This document shows positions 52,808 through 63,339 of a stretch of 64,000 bases of DNA, piece after piece. The stretch is from NCBI RefSeq assembly GCF_963678635.1, contig NC_087068.1, positions 31,684,318 to 31,748,317 on the forward strand, in the 5' to 3' direction. The notes beneath the pieces were generated by a model. It had not been told where the DNA came from. It did no database searches and saw only the letters and a program-made list of their open reading frames with translations. A program made the position numbers and the translations under genes. How positions within the stretch are numbered: position 1 is the first letter of the stretch; every line of letters starts with the position of its first letter. Source of the DNA: Symsagittifera roscoffensis. Taxonomy: Eukaryota > Xenacoelomorpha > Acoela > Convolutidae.

Positions 52808-52814
52808 CTGAAAA
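52808..52814 (-). promoter_or_regulatory. Splice acceptor before UQCRQ start
   Basis: TTTTCAG, then ACAGTGTGAA and the ATG. Confidence 0.55.
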
Positions 52815-52884
52815 TGGTCAAATGATTGCCTTTGCTGGCAATTAAGACAAACTTCGTATGCGTAATCACAACATTCAAATTTTA

Positions 52885-54080
52885 TACATTGAGGCGACGT
52901 GGAGCTTCGCACCACTTGCGATACAACACAAGATAAAAAATGAGAAGTCGAAAAAAAATGGGAAAAAATAGGTGAACCAAAATATTCGTTTATCTCGATA
53001 AAAGATAAGTAAGGGCCCAGTTAAGGCTAGAGGTAGCTGTTTGATTTTTTTTTAAATTGGTTATATTGATGCGGAAAAAAAACACGTAATTTCAAAAATT
53101 GGACTTAGTTGTTTCTCTACTAAAATAATTGAGAAGACAGAACATTTTTGAGATATTGGAATCTTCCCAAAGATATCACGTTTTTCTTACAAAAAATAGA
53201 GAAGTCGCCGCTTCTGCAGAAACAAGTATCGCAGGCGGTTTTTTTGATTGAACCCTTCATCTCAGATTTCAGGGGTAGTTTCTAAGAAAAGTAAAAAAAA
53301 TAATAAAACACAGTCAAACGTTCAAAGACTTGACTTTTCGCAATCCATAATATTTTGCAAAGAAGGACGTGCCCGCTTAGGCAGAGAATAATTCCAAAAT
53401 CGGGTTTCTCGATATAACACTTATACTAGGATTTAGTTTTGGAGAAAAATCAAGTTTCAAAAAAAACGGTACAAAAACCAAGTACTAACTTTTTCGGGGG
53501 CCATTTCTTTTGTGTTTAAAACTTTTCTGGGGAAGGCCGCTTATGCAGAAGAGACTCACAAAATTTGTTGTTTCGATTGAACGCAAGAACTTAAGATATG
53601 GGCGGGTACTTTTTGAGAAAAGTCTTTAGGATAATTTCAAAAAACGTTTAAAAGACCAAGTATTAACTTTCTCGAGGGCTTTAACTTTTGTGTTCAAAAA
53701 CATAGGTGTAGTCAATTATTCAGGGCAGTTTTCCACAACCCATTGATTCAACTGCACCCAAAATTTCAGACTTGCGACGGTAATTTCCGAAAAAATACAA
53801 AAAAAAATTCAGAAATCGGTCAAAGCAAAAATTTGATTTCTCCAAGGGCCATAAATTGTTGTGTAAAAATAAATTGGGCGTAGCCGCAAATGCAGAAAAA
53901 TTTTCGCAAACCCGGGTATCCAATCAAACGAAAAACTCATATTTGGGGGAGTAGTTTTTGAGAAAACGAGAAAAAAAATCAGAAATTTCGGTCAAATATA
54001 CCCCGAGACTTTTTCGAAGGCTGTAGAGAGAAGGGTAAAGTAAAAAGACATTCGAAAATTATGCAGGCTTACAAAGAGCA
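52885..54080. repeat. Head motif plus degenerate ~165-bp tandem repeat
   Basis: It begins with a variant of the head (GTGGAGCTTCGCACCACTTG at about 52896). From about 53100, units recur near 53212, 53371, 53536, 53705 and 53879 (spacing 159-174). Common blocks: CCGCTT(C/A)TGCAGA, TTTCGATTGAAC, TCAGAT, GGGTAGTTT(C/T)TGAGAAAAGT, ACTTG(A)CTTTTCG and a poly-A rich joint. Confidence 0.75.
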
Positions 54081-54900
54081 AGAGTTTTTTTTATTGATAC
54101 CTGTTTTGAAAACCGAAAGAGTAGTTTTCTACCGAACTAAAAAAATCTCAAAAAAAAACCTAATCCCTTGCATTTTCATAATACCTGATTTTGTCGAACA
54201 GGGATTTTTCGGCCTTCAAAACTACGCAAAATAAATTGACTAAGACGATACACCCTAAACCCAACCCATTTAACCGAAAAAAAATATATAAAAAAAAATA
54301 TTCGAAATCAGAGTTTGTAAAATGACAAATTACAGAACTTTCAATCGTTGTAAAAACTTTTTTAAACCAAAATAACATCTATGCTTTACAAAACAGGCTG
54401 ATTAAATAAGGAAAAAATAATTAATGCCCAAAACTTACTCCAACTATTTTCTACTTAGATAAGGTAGTCTTATTTAAATTTCATGAAACTGAGCATGCCA
54501 GCAGCAATTGATTCAATTGAGTTTGTTAAACTAGTTGTTAACCCGAAAAAAGTCTTAATTCCGATTTGCTAACGCTTGCTAATCGCAAGCAGCAACACAT
54601 CCTTTATTATTCTTTTATACTCCCAAACCGGTCTCGAAACAGAACATACTAACTTAAGCAGTGCAAAAAAACAGTGATATAACATCACTAAAACTTAATA
54701 AACACTTCGCATCATCTTAATTTCATAATTTTAAGAGAAGAATTTAATTCAAACTTTGACTATATTCAAAAATAAACCATAATCATGCATCACCTTTAAT
54801 GTTACAATTAAAATTATAAACAGCTATGTGTTATTTGAATGATAATTTCCAAAACAACCAGTTGCCTCCCAGACATAACATGCCACTCATTTGGAGAACT
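54081..54900. other. Intergenic, no supported gene
   Basis: AT-rich 3' flank of IER3IP1 and upstream flank of the repeat; nothing recognised. Confidence 0.4.
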
Positions 54901-54921
54901 CTCAAAAACAATGTCTTATTT

Positions 54922-55218
54922 TCAACCCAGTAACAATTCCAATGAAATTGCGAACAAGTTGATGAAAATTAAAGGCACTCTCATGATTGTTTGAACTGCA
55001 ATTACAAATTTAAGAAACTGTGTTTTCATTGTGTCTGACTGGGCCTGTGGGGCTTGGCCATACATAGGGTTGTATGGATCAGTCATCATAGTTTGAGCAG
55101 CCATTACTGCTTGTTCAGTCCATCCTAGTTTGTCCAAAAAACGTTCTTTGTGAAGAATGGCAGCAGCGTTAAGAAGCAGAAGACCTGCTTTCATTAAAGC
55201 ATAGATTGTGAACGCCAT
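54922..55218 (-). CDS. IER3IP1: IER3IP1 / Yos1 family ER membrane protein
   Basis: An intronless 98-codon frame. MAFTIYALMKAGLLLLNAAA matches the family's MAFTLYSLLQA-LL--NA start, HKERFL-LGW follows, and the C-terminal helix block MRVPLIFINLFAISLELLLG matches MRVPLI--N--AI. It has two hydrophobic segments. Yos1-type proteins sit in ER/Golgi membranes and help ER-to-Golgi transport. The linker (about residues 36-65, TMMTDPYNPMYGQAPQAQSD) is longer than in human (82 residues in total). AATTTCAG lies 8 nt before the ATG. An overlapping out-of-frame ATG sits 4 nt upstream of the chosen one. Confidence 0.92.
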   Translation of the reverse strand: MAFTIYALMKAGLLLLNAAAILHKERFLDKLGWTEQAVMAAQTMMTDPYNPMYGQAPQAQSDTMKTQFLKFVIAVQTIMRVPLIFINLFAISLELLLG

Positions 55219-55226
55219 TCATTAAT

Positions 55227-55234
55227 CTGAAATT
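55227..55234 (-). promoter_or_regulatory. Splice acceptor before IER3IP1 start
   Basis: AATTTCAG, then ATTAATGA and the ATG. Confidence 0.55.
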
Positions 55235-56060
55235 ATTATATTTTCAACTCTAATACATGGATAGACGATATAAAAATTCTTTCTGAGACGAGCTTTCACC
55301 TCAATCTTTTAGTTCCGACCATTGAAAATGGGGAAAAACTTTGCATATTTGAGTGTGCTTTTTCTTTTTTTTCCAGCAAAACCAGGTACCACAAATAATC
55401 ATCGGCATGCGTCGAACGGTACCTAAAATTAAAACCATTTCAGTCCAAATTCGAACACATTATAATTTTTTTCAAAAAGTCGTATGTGTCGAGAAAAACA
55501 GGTTTAAAATTTTATATTTTTAGTTCAATTTCGAGCGAGCAAAGCAATCCTAATATAATAATTTACTTTTATTTTGACTTTTAGCCTGAAAAACTCAATT
55601 TGGTTTTAGATATATAATTTAGCGCTTTGTCGGCAATGAAGGTTTTCTGCAAAGCAAAAAATAAAAAATTTTCGTCTTATTTGTAATAAGCTAATAATTG
55701 TTAGTTTAAAACCTAACTTACATAAAAACAAACTATATCTTAGTTTTACTCAATTGAAATTATTTATAAAAAATTCGTTTCGCGTCTTCCTGGAAAAAAA
55801 GTAAAAAACGAAAAACAATTTAGCAATCAATTGGAGAAACTTTTCGAAAAAAAATTTTTAATAGTTTTTTTCATTTTTTGATTTTTACTTATATTCGACG
55901 AGAAAAAATTGTCAAATTCCAGAAAACTAGCTATCCTTGTCCAATTATGAAATTGATTTTGAGATTCACCCACTTTTCTCTTTTGTGGTTTCTGCGATTC
56001 GCAGAGGATCTATGAAAGGCTATATAGCCTGTCTAAGCATAGTTTGTTTCTCTTATTTCC
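55235..56060. other. Intergenic, no supported gene
   Basis: AT-rich; no frames with features on either strand. Confidence 0.4.
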
Positions 56061-56104
56061 CCACATTCCAGACTGAATATTTTGTTTAGCGAAGCTCTTT
56101 TTTT

Positions 56105-56312
56105 CGACTCAAGACCGCTTTTTTGCGTCTGGAACTTTCACGTGGCACCACTATTGCAGCCGTAATCGGTCAGGCTGTGGTAGACAGACCTGAAGCTAGA
56201 GGTGACGTGAGAGCTCGTCCTCACAAACTATCATTGTCATGGGAGGGGATCGAATGCACAATCTGACGATCTCGAAGTGAACGCCTAACCACTATGCTAA
56301 AAGCCACATTTT
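56105..56312 (-). mobile_element. tRNA-derived SINE
   Basis: On the minus strand a tRNA-like head (about 56312-56235) has an A box TTAGCATAGTGGTTAGGCG and a B-box-like GCATTCGATCCCC about 30 nt later. A GC-richer body of about 130 bp follows, ending CCACGTGAAAG. The head is too degenerate to be a working tRNA. Confidence 0.55.
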
Positions 56313-56423
56313 AATAGACGAAAACATCATGTCTCAAAAATCTATTTTTCTAGACCAAAACAAACTAGAGAAGTCATTCAAAACGCTTTAAAAACTGATT
56401 GGTTCGACCAAAGGAAAATTGCA

Positions 56424-57716
56424 TCAATATTGCCGACGACCATATGCATTTTGACGTCCTGACCTGTCTTGACTACTGGAGGACCTTTGATAGCGAGGTT
56501 CTGGTGGCCTCATATCAAGGTTTCTCTCTTCGTAAACCGATTCTCTATTGTCATACGGATTCTGCAGAGTAAAATTTCTAGTCATTTCCTTCCTCTGTTT
56601 GAATCCCCCTCTGTTATCATGTGCTCTACTATTATAAGGCATCATTTCGTCGTCTACGTGACGCCGTTTACCGAAACTATTATAAGTCTCTTGGCCTCTG
56701 CTCTGAGCAGCCGAGGAATAATCGGATACGTTATCCGGCATACGTCCTCCTAATCTTCTTGACATATTCGAGGACACTGAGTAACCCGAGCCAAGAGAAT
56801 TAAGAGACGTCAAACTGCTGTGTCGGGTAGCTTGAGTTATTGTTCTGGTCAAAGACGACGCTCGAATGAGAGGTTCGTATGGATCATACTCGTCATTGTT
56901 CGTGGCGGCAGCGTTCGAATGCTGGTGATTGTAACTCGGCGTTGAATGGAGAGAGAAGTTACTCATTGGGTCATAAGAGTCTTCGTCGACGTGGTTGTGG
57001 TGGTTGTATCCTGATCTGGAGCGTCTAACTGGTTCTGGATCTGGGAATTGTAGGTCTGCATTCATTTCTGCATTCTGAGTGATGAACTCCAAAACCTGCA
57101 CAAAAAAAACAACGACTTCCTAGTTTTTCCAGCAACCTTAACGAAGATTCAGTGATAGCGCATTAGCTGAAATAAGTAACATTCCATTGATCACCAAACC
57201 AAATATTTCTCGGTTTTCGGTTTTCAAATTATTCTCGGTTGGACCAGAAACAAGTATGCAATAGTTTTGGCAGCCTAACAACTTGTACAGTTTGTACTTC
57301 AAATTAAATAGAAACGGTAATTGACTGTTATACAAACAAATCAATTCTGAATTCAAAATTTAATTGATTTTTTATCATCAAAATAAAATAGAAGTATGAT
57401 CAACCTTGTGTTGAAGATCAATCGGAGTCACATCAGTTGTGTCGTTTTCTGTAGACGCATGTTTTGACTCCATTCGGGCCCGAATAGATAAGACCCGCCC
57501 ATACAACTTTGTATCTCGGAATAGTTCAATTGCATATGGCACGGACTGGGAATGTTTGAAAATGACGAATGCAAATTTATTGTTCGAGTTGCGAGGTCTT
57601 TTGATGACGACGTTCACCAATGGACCAGCTTGAAGGAACAATTCAAACAGAATTTCTTCCGTGACGTTTTCAACTAAGTTTCCAACGTATATTGTCCTGT
57701 CAACCTGATCATCCAT
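56424..57716 (-). CDS. RBM7: RNA-binding motif protein 7 (RBM7-like)
   Basis: Exon 1 (57716-57405) and exon 2 (57095-56424) join in phase 0 (AAG|GTTGAT, TTTTGTGCAG|GTTTTG), giving 327 residues. Residues about 5-80 are one RRM: RTIYVGNLVENVTEEILFEL (RNP2), NKFAFVIFKHSQSVPYAIEL (RNP1), LYGRVLSIRARM. VTEE-LFELF-QAGP and SVPYA-EL are diagnostic of RBM7/RBM11. RBM7 is the RNA-binding subunit of the nuclear exosome targeting complex. The C-terminal 220 residues are Ser/Arg/Tyr/Asn-rich and probably disordered. The start is chosen at MDDQVDRT because it fits the family and follows an acceptor-like CTTTAAG by 6 nt. PPP1R8 ends 287 bp upstream on the same strand. Confidence 0.9.
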
Positions 57717-57722
57717 TATAAC

Positions 57723-57729
57723 CTTAAAG
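57723..57729 (-). promoter_or_regulatory. Splice acceptor before RBM7 start
   Basis: TGTTCTTTAAG, then GTTATA and the ATG; a weaker pyrimidine tract than at the neighbours. Confidence 0.4.
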
Positions 57730-58002
57730 AACAGTTTGCTAACAAGAAAACAACTGTATTGAAATTCAATAAGAAATAATTGTTTTGAAGAGATAAATTT
57801 GAACTGACAAACAGGTTCTACCATTACTTGGAAAGTTCAACACAACAAATATCAACAATTAAGAAGAACGCAGTAAATAAAATTGTACAAAATTTGAATA
57901 AAGTTTTTGAGTTTTCGTTTTTTGACTTCACTTCACTCTGATTTTCTCCTGTAGCGCACTCTCAATTCTAGTTAGCTGAAGATTCGAAAAAGAAAACAAG
58001 AC

Positions 58003-59596
58003 CTAAATCGCCATTCCTCCAGTTGGTTTGCGGCCAGGCCAGGCTTCTTTTGGGAAATACTTCTTCTTTGGCATTAAGTCTCCGCCCATCAAGTCATTCA
58101 GTGCCTCTTGATTCGGCCCAGCTGCTGCCGCCGGATTTGCATTTGTTTCGTCTTCGTCTGGCTTCACAGTCAGATCCACATCTGGTGCTGAGTTGATTCG
58201 GATTGATCCAATCGGGTTGTCGAGAAGCCCGGCGTATAAATTAAACGAGTCGTCTTTTATTGGTCTTAAGATATGATGTTGTATTTGGTTTGAGTCTTTG
58301 GAGTCTAGAGCTGTAGGTGAAATTAGAGATGACTGCGGTGATTTTCTATTGGCTTTTGGAATGACTGCTGTTTGAATTAAATCTCTGAATTTGCCCACTG
58401 TGGGGTCAACGTCTTCGGGGTTAATCACATCTTCCTCTTCCCTAAAACAAAAACAAATTTGTTATCAAATCTCTGCGAAAATCGTCTAACAAACTGATCG
58501 CTTTTAAAATATTGTAATACTTATGGCAAAAAGATATTTAAACTAAAATTACAGCGATTCAGAATTAACTGTAATTTCTAAAATGATCAAAAACCACACC
58601 TAATATTGTTATCTATTCGTGTTTTAAATTATCCCAATTAAGTTTGAGTGTCAAACTGAATTACCTGAATCTGACCCCGATGAATCTTGCCCGTTTAGAC
58701 GGGGGGCCTTCACTGCTGCTGTTTTCATCTATCGTAACTGTGGTTGCCACCCTCTTGTTGTGTGCTGTGTTGTACTCTGTGAGGTTGTCCAGGGCAGCCT
58801 CGTCGTGCGGCAGTCCGAACTTGGCCAGTCCTGTTAGTTTCGTGACGTCATCTGATCTGTGGTCTTCTGAGGACACTGCCGTCTGGAGTCTCTCTCTCAA
58901 AATGTATTGTCGTGTTGAGGCTCCAAACGATATGACAGAGTCTAGAAAAGTTATTTATAAATTAATTTTCATGGTCAAAGAATGCATCAATCAATTACTT
59001 CTCATAGTATTTACCAAAGAAAGACTTTATATGACGACAAATTTGCAATTTTATTTGAAAGTTAAAACAACAGAAATGAATAAGCTCAAAATGAAAAACG
59101 GCACCAATCTTCGAAACATAAAAAATACTTAGATCTAAGATTTTGATTATTTTACTTTACTAAATCAGTCCACTTTTTTAACCAAGAAAGCTTCATCGAA
59201 AATCATACAGCTTGATCGATAGACATACGATGAACAATATTTACCCGGGTGAATTTGTGTTGGTTTGAAAGATTCCAGGCGCACTTTTCCGATAAATGTA
59301 CCGTGCGCACTGTTAAGATCAACCAGGAACGATTTATTTAAGTTCTTGTGAAATAATAAGACTGCGTGAACTCGTGAGCAGGAAGCGTGATCAATTGGGA
59401 AATCACAGTAGAGTGGGTTTCTGCCGAAGAAATAGGCGTTCTTCTCATCTACCATCATCTTCGAGATCATTTTCACTTCACCTTCTTTTTCTTTCAACAC
59501 ATCCAGGTGAAGACCGGAAGATGGTTTGCCAGACCAACTTGGGATCTCGAACCCCTCGATCTCTGGCACTAACTTTTTGTGCCTTGCAACATTCAT
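58003..59596 (-). CDS. PPP1R8: Nuclear inhibitor of protein phosphatase 1 (NIPP1)
   Basis: Three exons (59596-59245, 58941-58665, 58441-58003) join in phase with GT-AG borders and give 355 residues; human NIPP1 has 351. Exon 1 holds WSGKPSSGLHLDVLK and the FHA domain (FGRNPLYCDFPIDHASCSRV, LVDLNSAHGTFIG). Exon 2 finishes it (ISFGASTRQYILRERLQ) and holds ALDNLTEYNTAHNKRV. Exon 3 carries EEEDVINPEDVDPTVGKFRD and ends KKKYFPKEAWPGRKPTGG. It targets PP1 to nuclear phosphoproteins and splicing factors. At the exon 2/3 junction, human RVTF (the PP1-docking RVxF motif) reads GVRF. TTTTCAG lies 6 nt before the chosen ATG. Confidence 0.95.
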
Positions 59597-59602
59597 GGCA
59601 TT

Positions 59603-59609
59603 CTGAAAA
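59603..59609 (-). promoter_or_regulatory. Splice acceptor before PPP1R8 start
   Basis: TTTTCAG, then AATGCC and ATGAATG. An earlier out-of-frame ATG (AATGCCATGA) lies in the 6-nt gap. Confidence 0.55.
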
Positions 59610-59624
59610 CGCAAACAATACACA

Positions 59625-59695
59625 GAGGCGAAGCGGAGCTTCGCATCACTTGCAATACATTGCAACGAAGCATTGCAAGAAAGCGAATAGGAAAT
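59625..59695. repeat. Head motif of the ~165-bp repeat family
   Basis: GAGGCGAAGCGGAGCTTCGC then ATCACTTGC, near the 5' end of PPP1R8. A short inverted repeat (TTGCAATACATTGCAACGAA..CATTGCAAG) follows. No 165-bp units follow. Confidence 0.65.
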
Positions 59696-59989
59696 GAGAC
59701 GGAAACAACAAAATCGAAAAAACATGAGTGAAAAAATGAAAATAATTGGAGCAAAACAGTTTAAAAATACTACCCCGAATATTTAATATGTTTTAAGTAT
59801 TTATCGAGCGACCAATAAACCAGCAATTAATTTACAAATGACAGGATTAACCCAAAAGCACTGGTATATACAATGAAAAATGGTGAAAGCACAAAAATTC
59901 CCTGATATGGCATCTAAGCCGAGAAAACGAGCAGACAAACAAAGCCGAAAAATAATCAAATTCGTACAGACTGAAAAAAAAACAACGTC

Positions 59990-60060
59990 TGATCGGAACT
60001 CGAACCCCACGCCTTATGGTAAAAACGCATCTATGTTACCTCTAGGCTAAGTGTGAAAAG
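59990..60060 (-). ncRNA. tRNA-like sequence (SINE head or decayed tRNA)
   Basis: The minus strand contains an A-box-like TTAGCCTAGAGGTAAC and, 30 nt later, a B-box GGGGTTCGAGTTCC. Stems do not all pair, so a functional tRNA is unlikely. A related A-box piece (GGCCTGGAGGTAGG) lies near 62810 on the same strand. Confidence 0.4.
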
Positions 60061-60638
60061 CTATCGAAATTGCTAAGGTTCACTAATAAAACAACTTTAA
60101 AAATTCTTAGAAATGTGTAAGTTGTTTACGACAAAAAAAGTCTAGCTCCCGATACCAAGACACTTGCTCTCGCAACTGAAATTATTCAATCAAAATTTTG
60201 GCAGACAAAAATAAACGCATCTCTCAGAACAAATCTATCAAAAATATAATGACACAACTTCAACAATGAAAAAAATTCAAATTTTCCTTTTTTTTTGTTG
60301 CTTGTTGTACGGGGTGCGATGAGATGATCTGAGCTAGTCCCTAGATCTTAGGCATATTCGATATTCATAGTTAATTGGGCATATTCCACACCAGTTTTCT
60401 TCGAAAAAAAACAACAAAATCAACAAGCACAAAACCAAAATTTAAAAAGAAGTATTTCCTCCTATTATAAGACCACTCGCTCGCTTTATTCGATGGAAAA
60501 TAGCCAAAACCAAAATATTTCAAAACGGTTTTTCGCGACACAAAAATTTCATGTCTTTCGAATCATTAGCGCCTTAAATATGATATTTCACTTGACCTAT
60601 TATTATGAATATTCATGGAACTTGTTTTTTTTTAGATA
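60061..60638. other. Intergenic, no supported gene
   Basis: AT-rich; nothing recognisable on either strand. Confidence 0.4.
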
Positions 60639-60639
60639 A

Positions 60640-62160
60640 ACAAGAAAGTTTAAAACAACACAGAGGCGAAGCGGGGCTTCGCATCACTTGCGGTACACCA
60701 CAAACGGAAAAAAAACAGAAGTCGAAAAAGTATATATTGGATAAAAATTTAGGTGGACTAAAACTTTCGAATCTCTCCGAGAGGTGAACTAGGGGCTCCA
60801 GCTAATTTGGACGTAGCTTTTTGATATATTTGAAAATCATTATACTTGTGCGAAATGAAATAGGTAATTTCGAAAATTAGACTTTGCAAAAAAACCTAAG
60901 GAGTAAAACTTTTTGAGAAATTGGAATCTTCCCAAAGGCAACAAGATTTTTCAACAAAAAAAGAGTCGCCACTTCTGTAAGAAAAATTCTCGCAACTGAT
61001 TCTTTCGATTAAACCATTCGTGTCAGATTTGATAGGGTAGTTTCTGAGAAAAGTTAAAAAGCTTCTAAAACATCGGCCAAAAGTTAAAAACTTGAATTTT
61101 CGAAACCCATAACTTTTTTCCTATAGAAAGAAGGTCGTGTTCACTTAAGCCGAGAAAATTCCCATAACCTGGTTTTTCACAAATGAATACTTTTCCTAAA
61201 AGTGGGCTGGGTAATTTTCGAGAACTGTCAATAATTCAAAAAATAGCTTTTTGTTTGTTAAGCTTTCGGCGTATTCGCTTATGCACAATAGATTCAAACA
61301 ACCTGTTAAATAACACCAAATTTTGACGAGGGGCATAATTTGTATGTAAAAAGAAATGGGCGCAGTCGAATTTGCAAGGGAACTTCCCACAACCCGTTAG
61401 ATAAACAAGAGAGTTTAAAACAACACAGAGGCGAAGCGGGGCTTCGCATCACTTGCGGTACACCACAAACGAAAAAATAACAGAAGTCGAAAAAGTATAA
61501 ATTGGAAAAAATTAAGGTGGACTAAAACTTTCGAATCTCTCGATAAGAGATAACTAGGAGCTCCAGCTATTTGGACGTAGCTTTTTGATATATTTGAAAA
61601 TCATTATACTTATGCGAAATGAAATGGGTAATTTCGAAAATTAGACTTTGCCCAAAACCTAAAGAGTGAAACTTTTTGAGAAATTGGAATCTACCCAAAG
61701 GCAACAAGATTTTTCAACAGAAAACGAGTCGCCACTTCTGTAAGAAAAATTCTCGCAACTGATTCTTTCGATTAAACCATTCGTGTCAGATTTGATAGGG
61801 TAGTTTCTGAGAAAAGTTAAAAAGCTTCTAAAACATCGGCCAAAAGTTAAAAACTTGAATTTTCGAAACCCATAACTTTTTTTCTATAGAAAGAAGGTCG
61901 TGTTCACTTAAGCCGAGAAAATTCCCATAACCTGGTTTTTCACAATTGAACACTTTTCCTAAAAATGGGCTGGGTAATTTTCGAGAACTGTCAATAATTC
62001 AAAAAATAGCTTTTTGTTTGTTAAGCTTTCGGCGTATTCGGTTATTAACAATAGATTCAAACAACCTGTTAATTAACACCAAATTTTGACGAGGGCCATA
62101 ATTTGTGTGTAAAAAGAAATGGGCGCAGTCGAATTTGCAAGGGAACTTCCCACAACCCGT
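60640..62160. repeat. Tandem pair (~764 bp units) of head plus ~165-bp repeats
   Basis: AAACAAGAAAGTTTAAAACA at 60638 recurs at 61403 with one change, and the following 750 bases match closely, including the head GCGAAGCGGGGCTTCGC, the block CTCCAGCTA..TTGGACGTAGC, four degenerate 165-bp units and the end GGGAACTTCCCACAACCCGT. Confidence 0.85.
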
Positions 62161-63330
62161 GGGAAGCCCCTCTGTCGAAAAAACTTTGAACGTGGCCGAT
62201 CGCGCATGGGAGCTTCCCACATCCCTTTTTATCCATTGAACTCAAAATCTAAAATATCGTGATTTTGAGAATACCAAAAATATCTTAAACAATTTTTTTT
62301 TTCGAAGGCTGTAGACAGTGGGGTACAAAAAATTGACTAGGGAAAAAATATATAAACTTTGCATTAAGTGAAAAACATTTTCGAAGAGTCTCAAAAAATT
62401 CCATACAGCTTGAAAATAACTGCTTTTATCAAACAAGAAGTCAAGGAAAACATCCCATACAAGTCATTTGAATTTTAAACTAGCAACGGAAAAAACTTAA
62501 GAAGCGGAAAAAAAACGACAATCTTTGAGCAGAAACCAGTTGAGTCGAAAAAAAAAATTTATGAAAAATTTAAGAAAACTTTCCATTCACCCTGAAACTC
62601 AAATAAGCAATACTGTACAACCATCATGATACTTGATTACAGGAAAAAATTAATGATGTGGCACCTATGCATACAAAAAATTCCTACACTTAAATTTTTA
62701 CCGGGAAAAACTTCTATTTCATATATACTGAAAAACAATATCCTGCCGGACTTCCAAACAGAGACTGAAGAATGCAAAAGAAACCGCTTTACCTACCTCC
62801 AGGCCAAGAGTGAAGGAACCTGGAAGTTGTTTAGATTCAATATTAAAGCAAGTGCAATTTCTTGTAAAAACAAATTTTTTGTTTACGGAATGTTTAATGA
62901 ACAGTAAATGTCTAGTTCCCGATTAAAAGATACTTGCTCTCGCAAGTATAAACTTTCATTTCCAAAACAGCAGGCAGAGCAAACGCTATCTGTCAGATTT
63001 ATGTAGCAAAAGACCAATTGTGCGTAGCAAAATGGCCAATTTATGGAGCAAGTGGGCCAGAAAGGAGCAATTTTCTGATAGTTGGGTAGTAAAAAAAACT
63101 GGATTTGTTAAAATCAAAACGCTTGCTTGTGCAAAAGAGAATTTATCGCCTATTAGGTTCAGCCATCAATCTACAGATTTAGAACTTCGAACACAAAAAT
63201 AAGAAAAACATAACAAATAGACAAAAAAGAAATAATGAAAAAAAAAAACCAGAAACTTCGTATGTCTCGATAAAAGATAACAAGGGGCCCATCTACAGCT
63301 GAAGGTGGGTGTTTTGATAAATTTTTTATA
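62161..63330. other. Intergenic, no supported gene
   Basis: A 93-codon plus-strand frame (62626-62907) lacks family features and overlaps a tRNA-like A-box piece, so it is not called. Confidence 0.4.
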
Positions 63331-63339
63331 CTTATTTGT

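Noticed and set aside
59990-60060. Functional tRNA gene
   Set aside because: A and B boxes are present, but the T stem and acceptor do not pair well; kept only as a tRNA-like sequence.
62626-62907. 93-codon plus-strand frame as a gene
   Set aside because: No recognisable domain, and it overlaps SINE-like text on the other strand.
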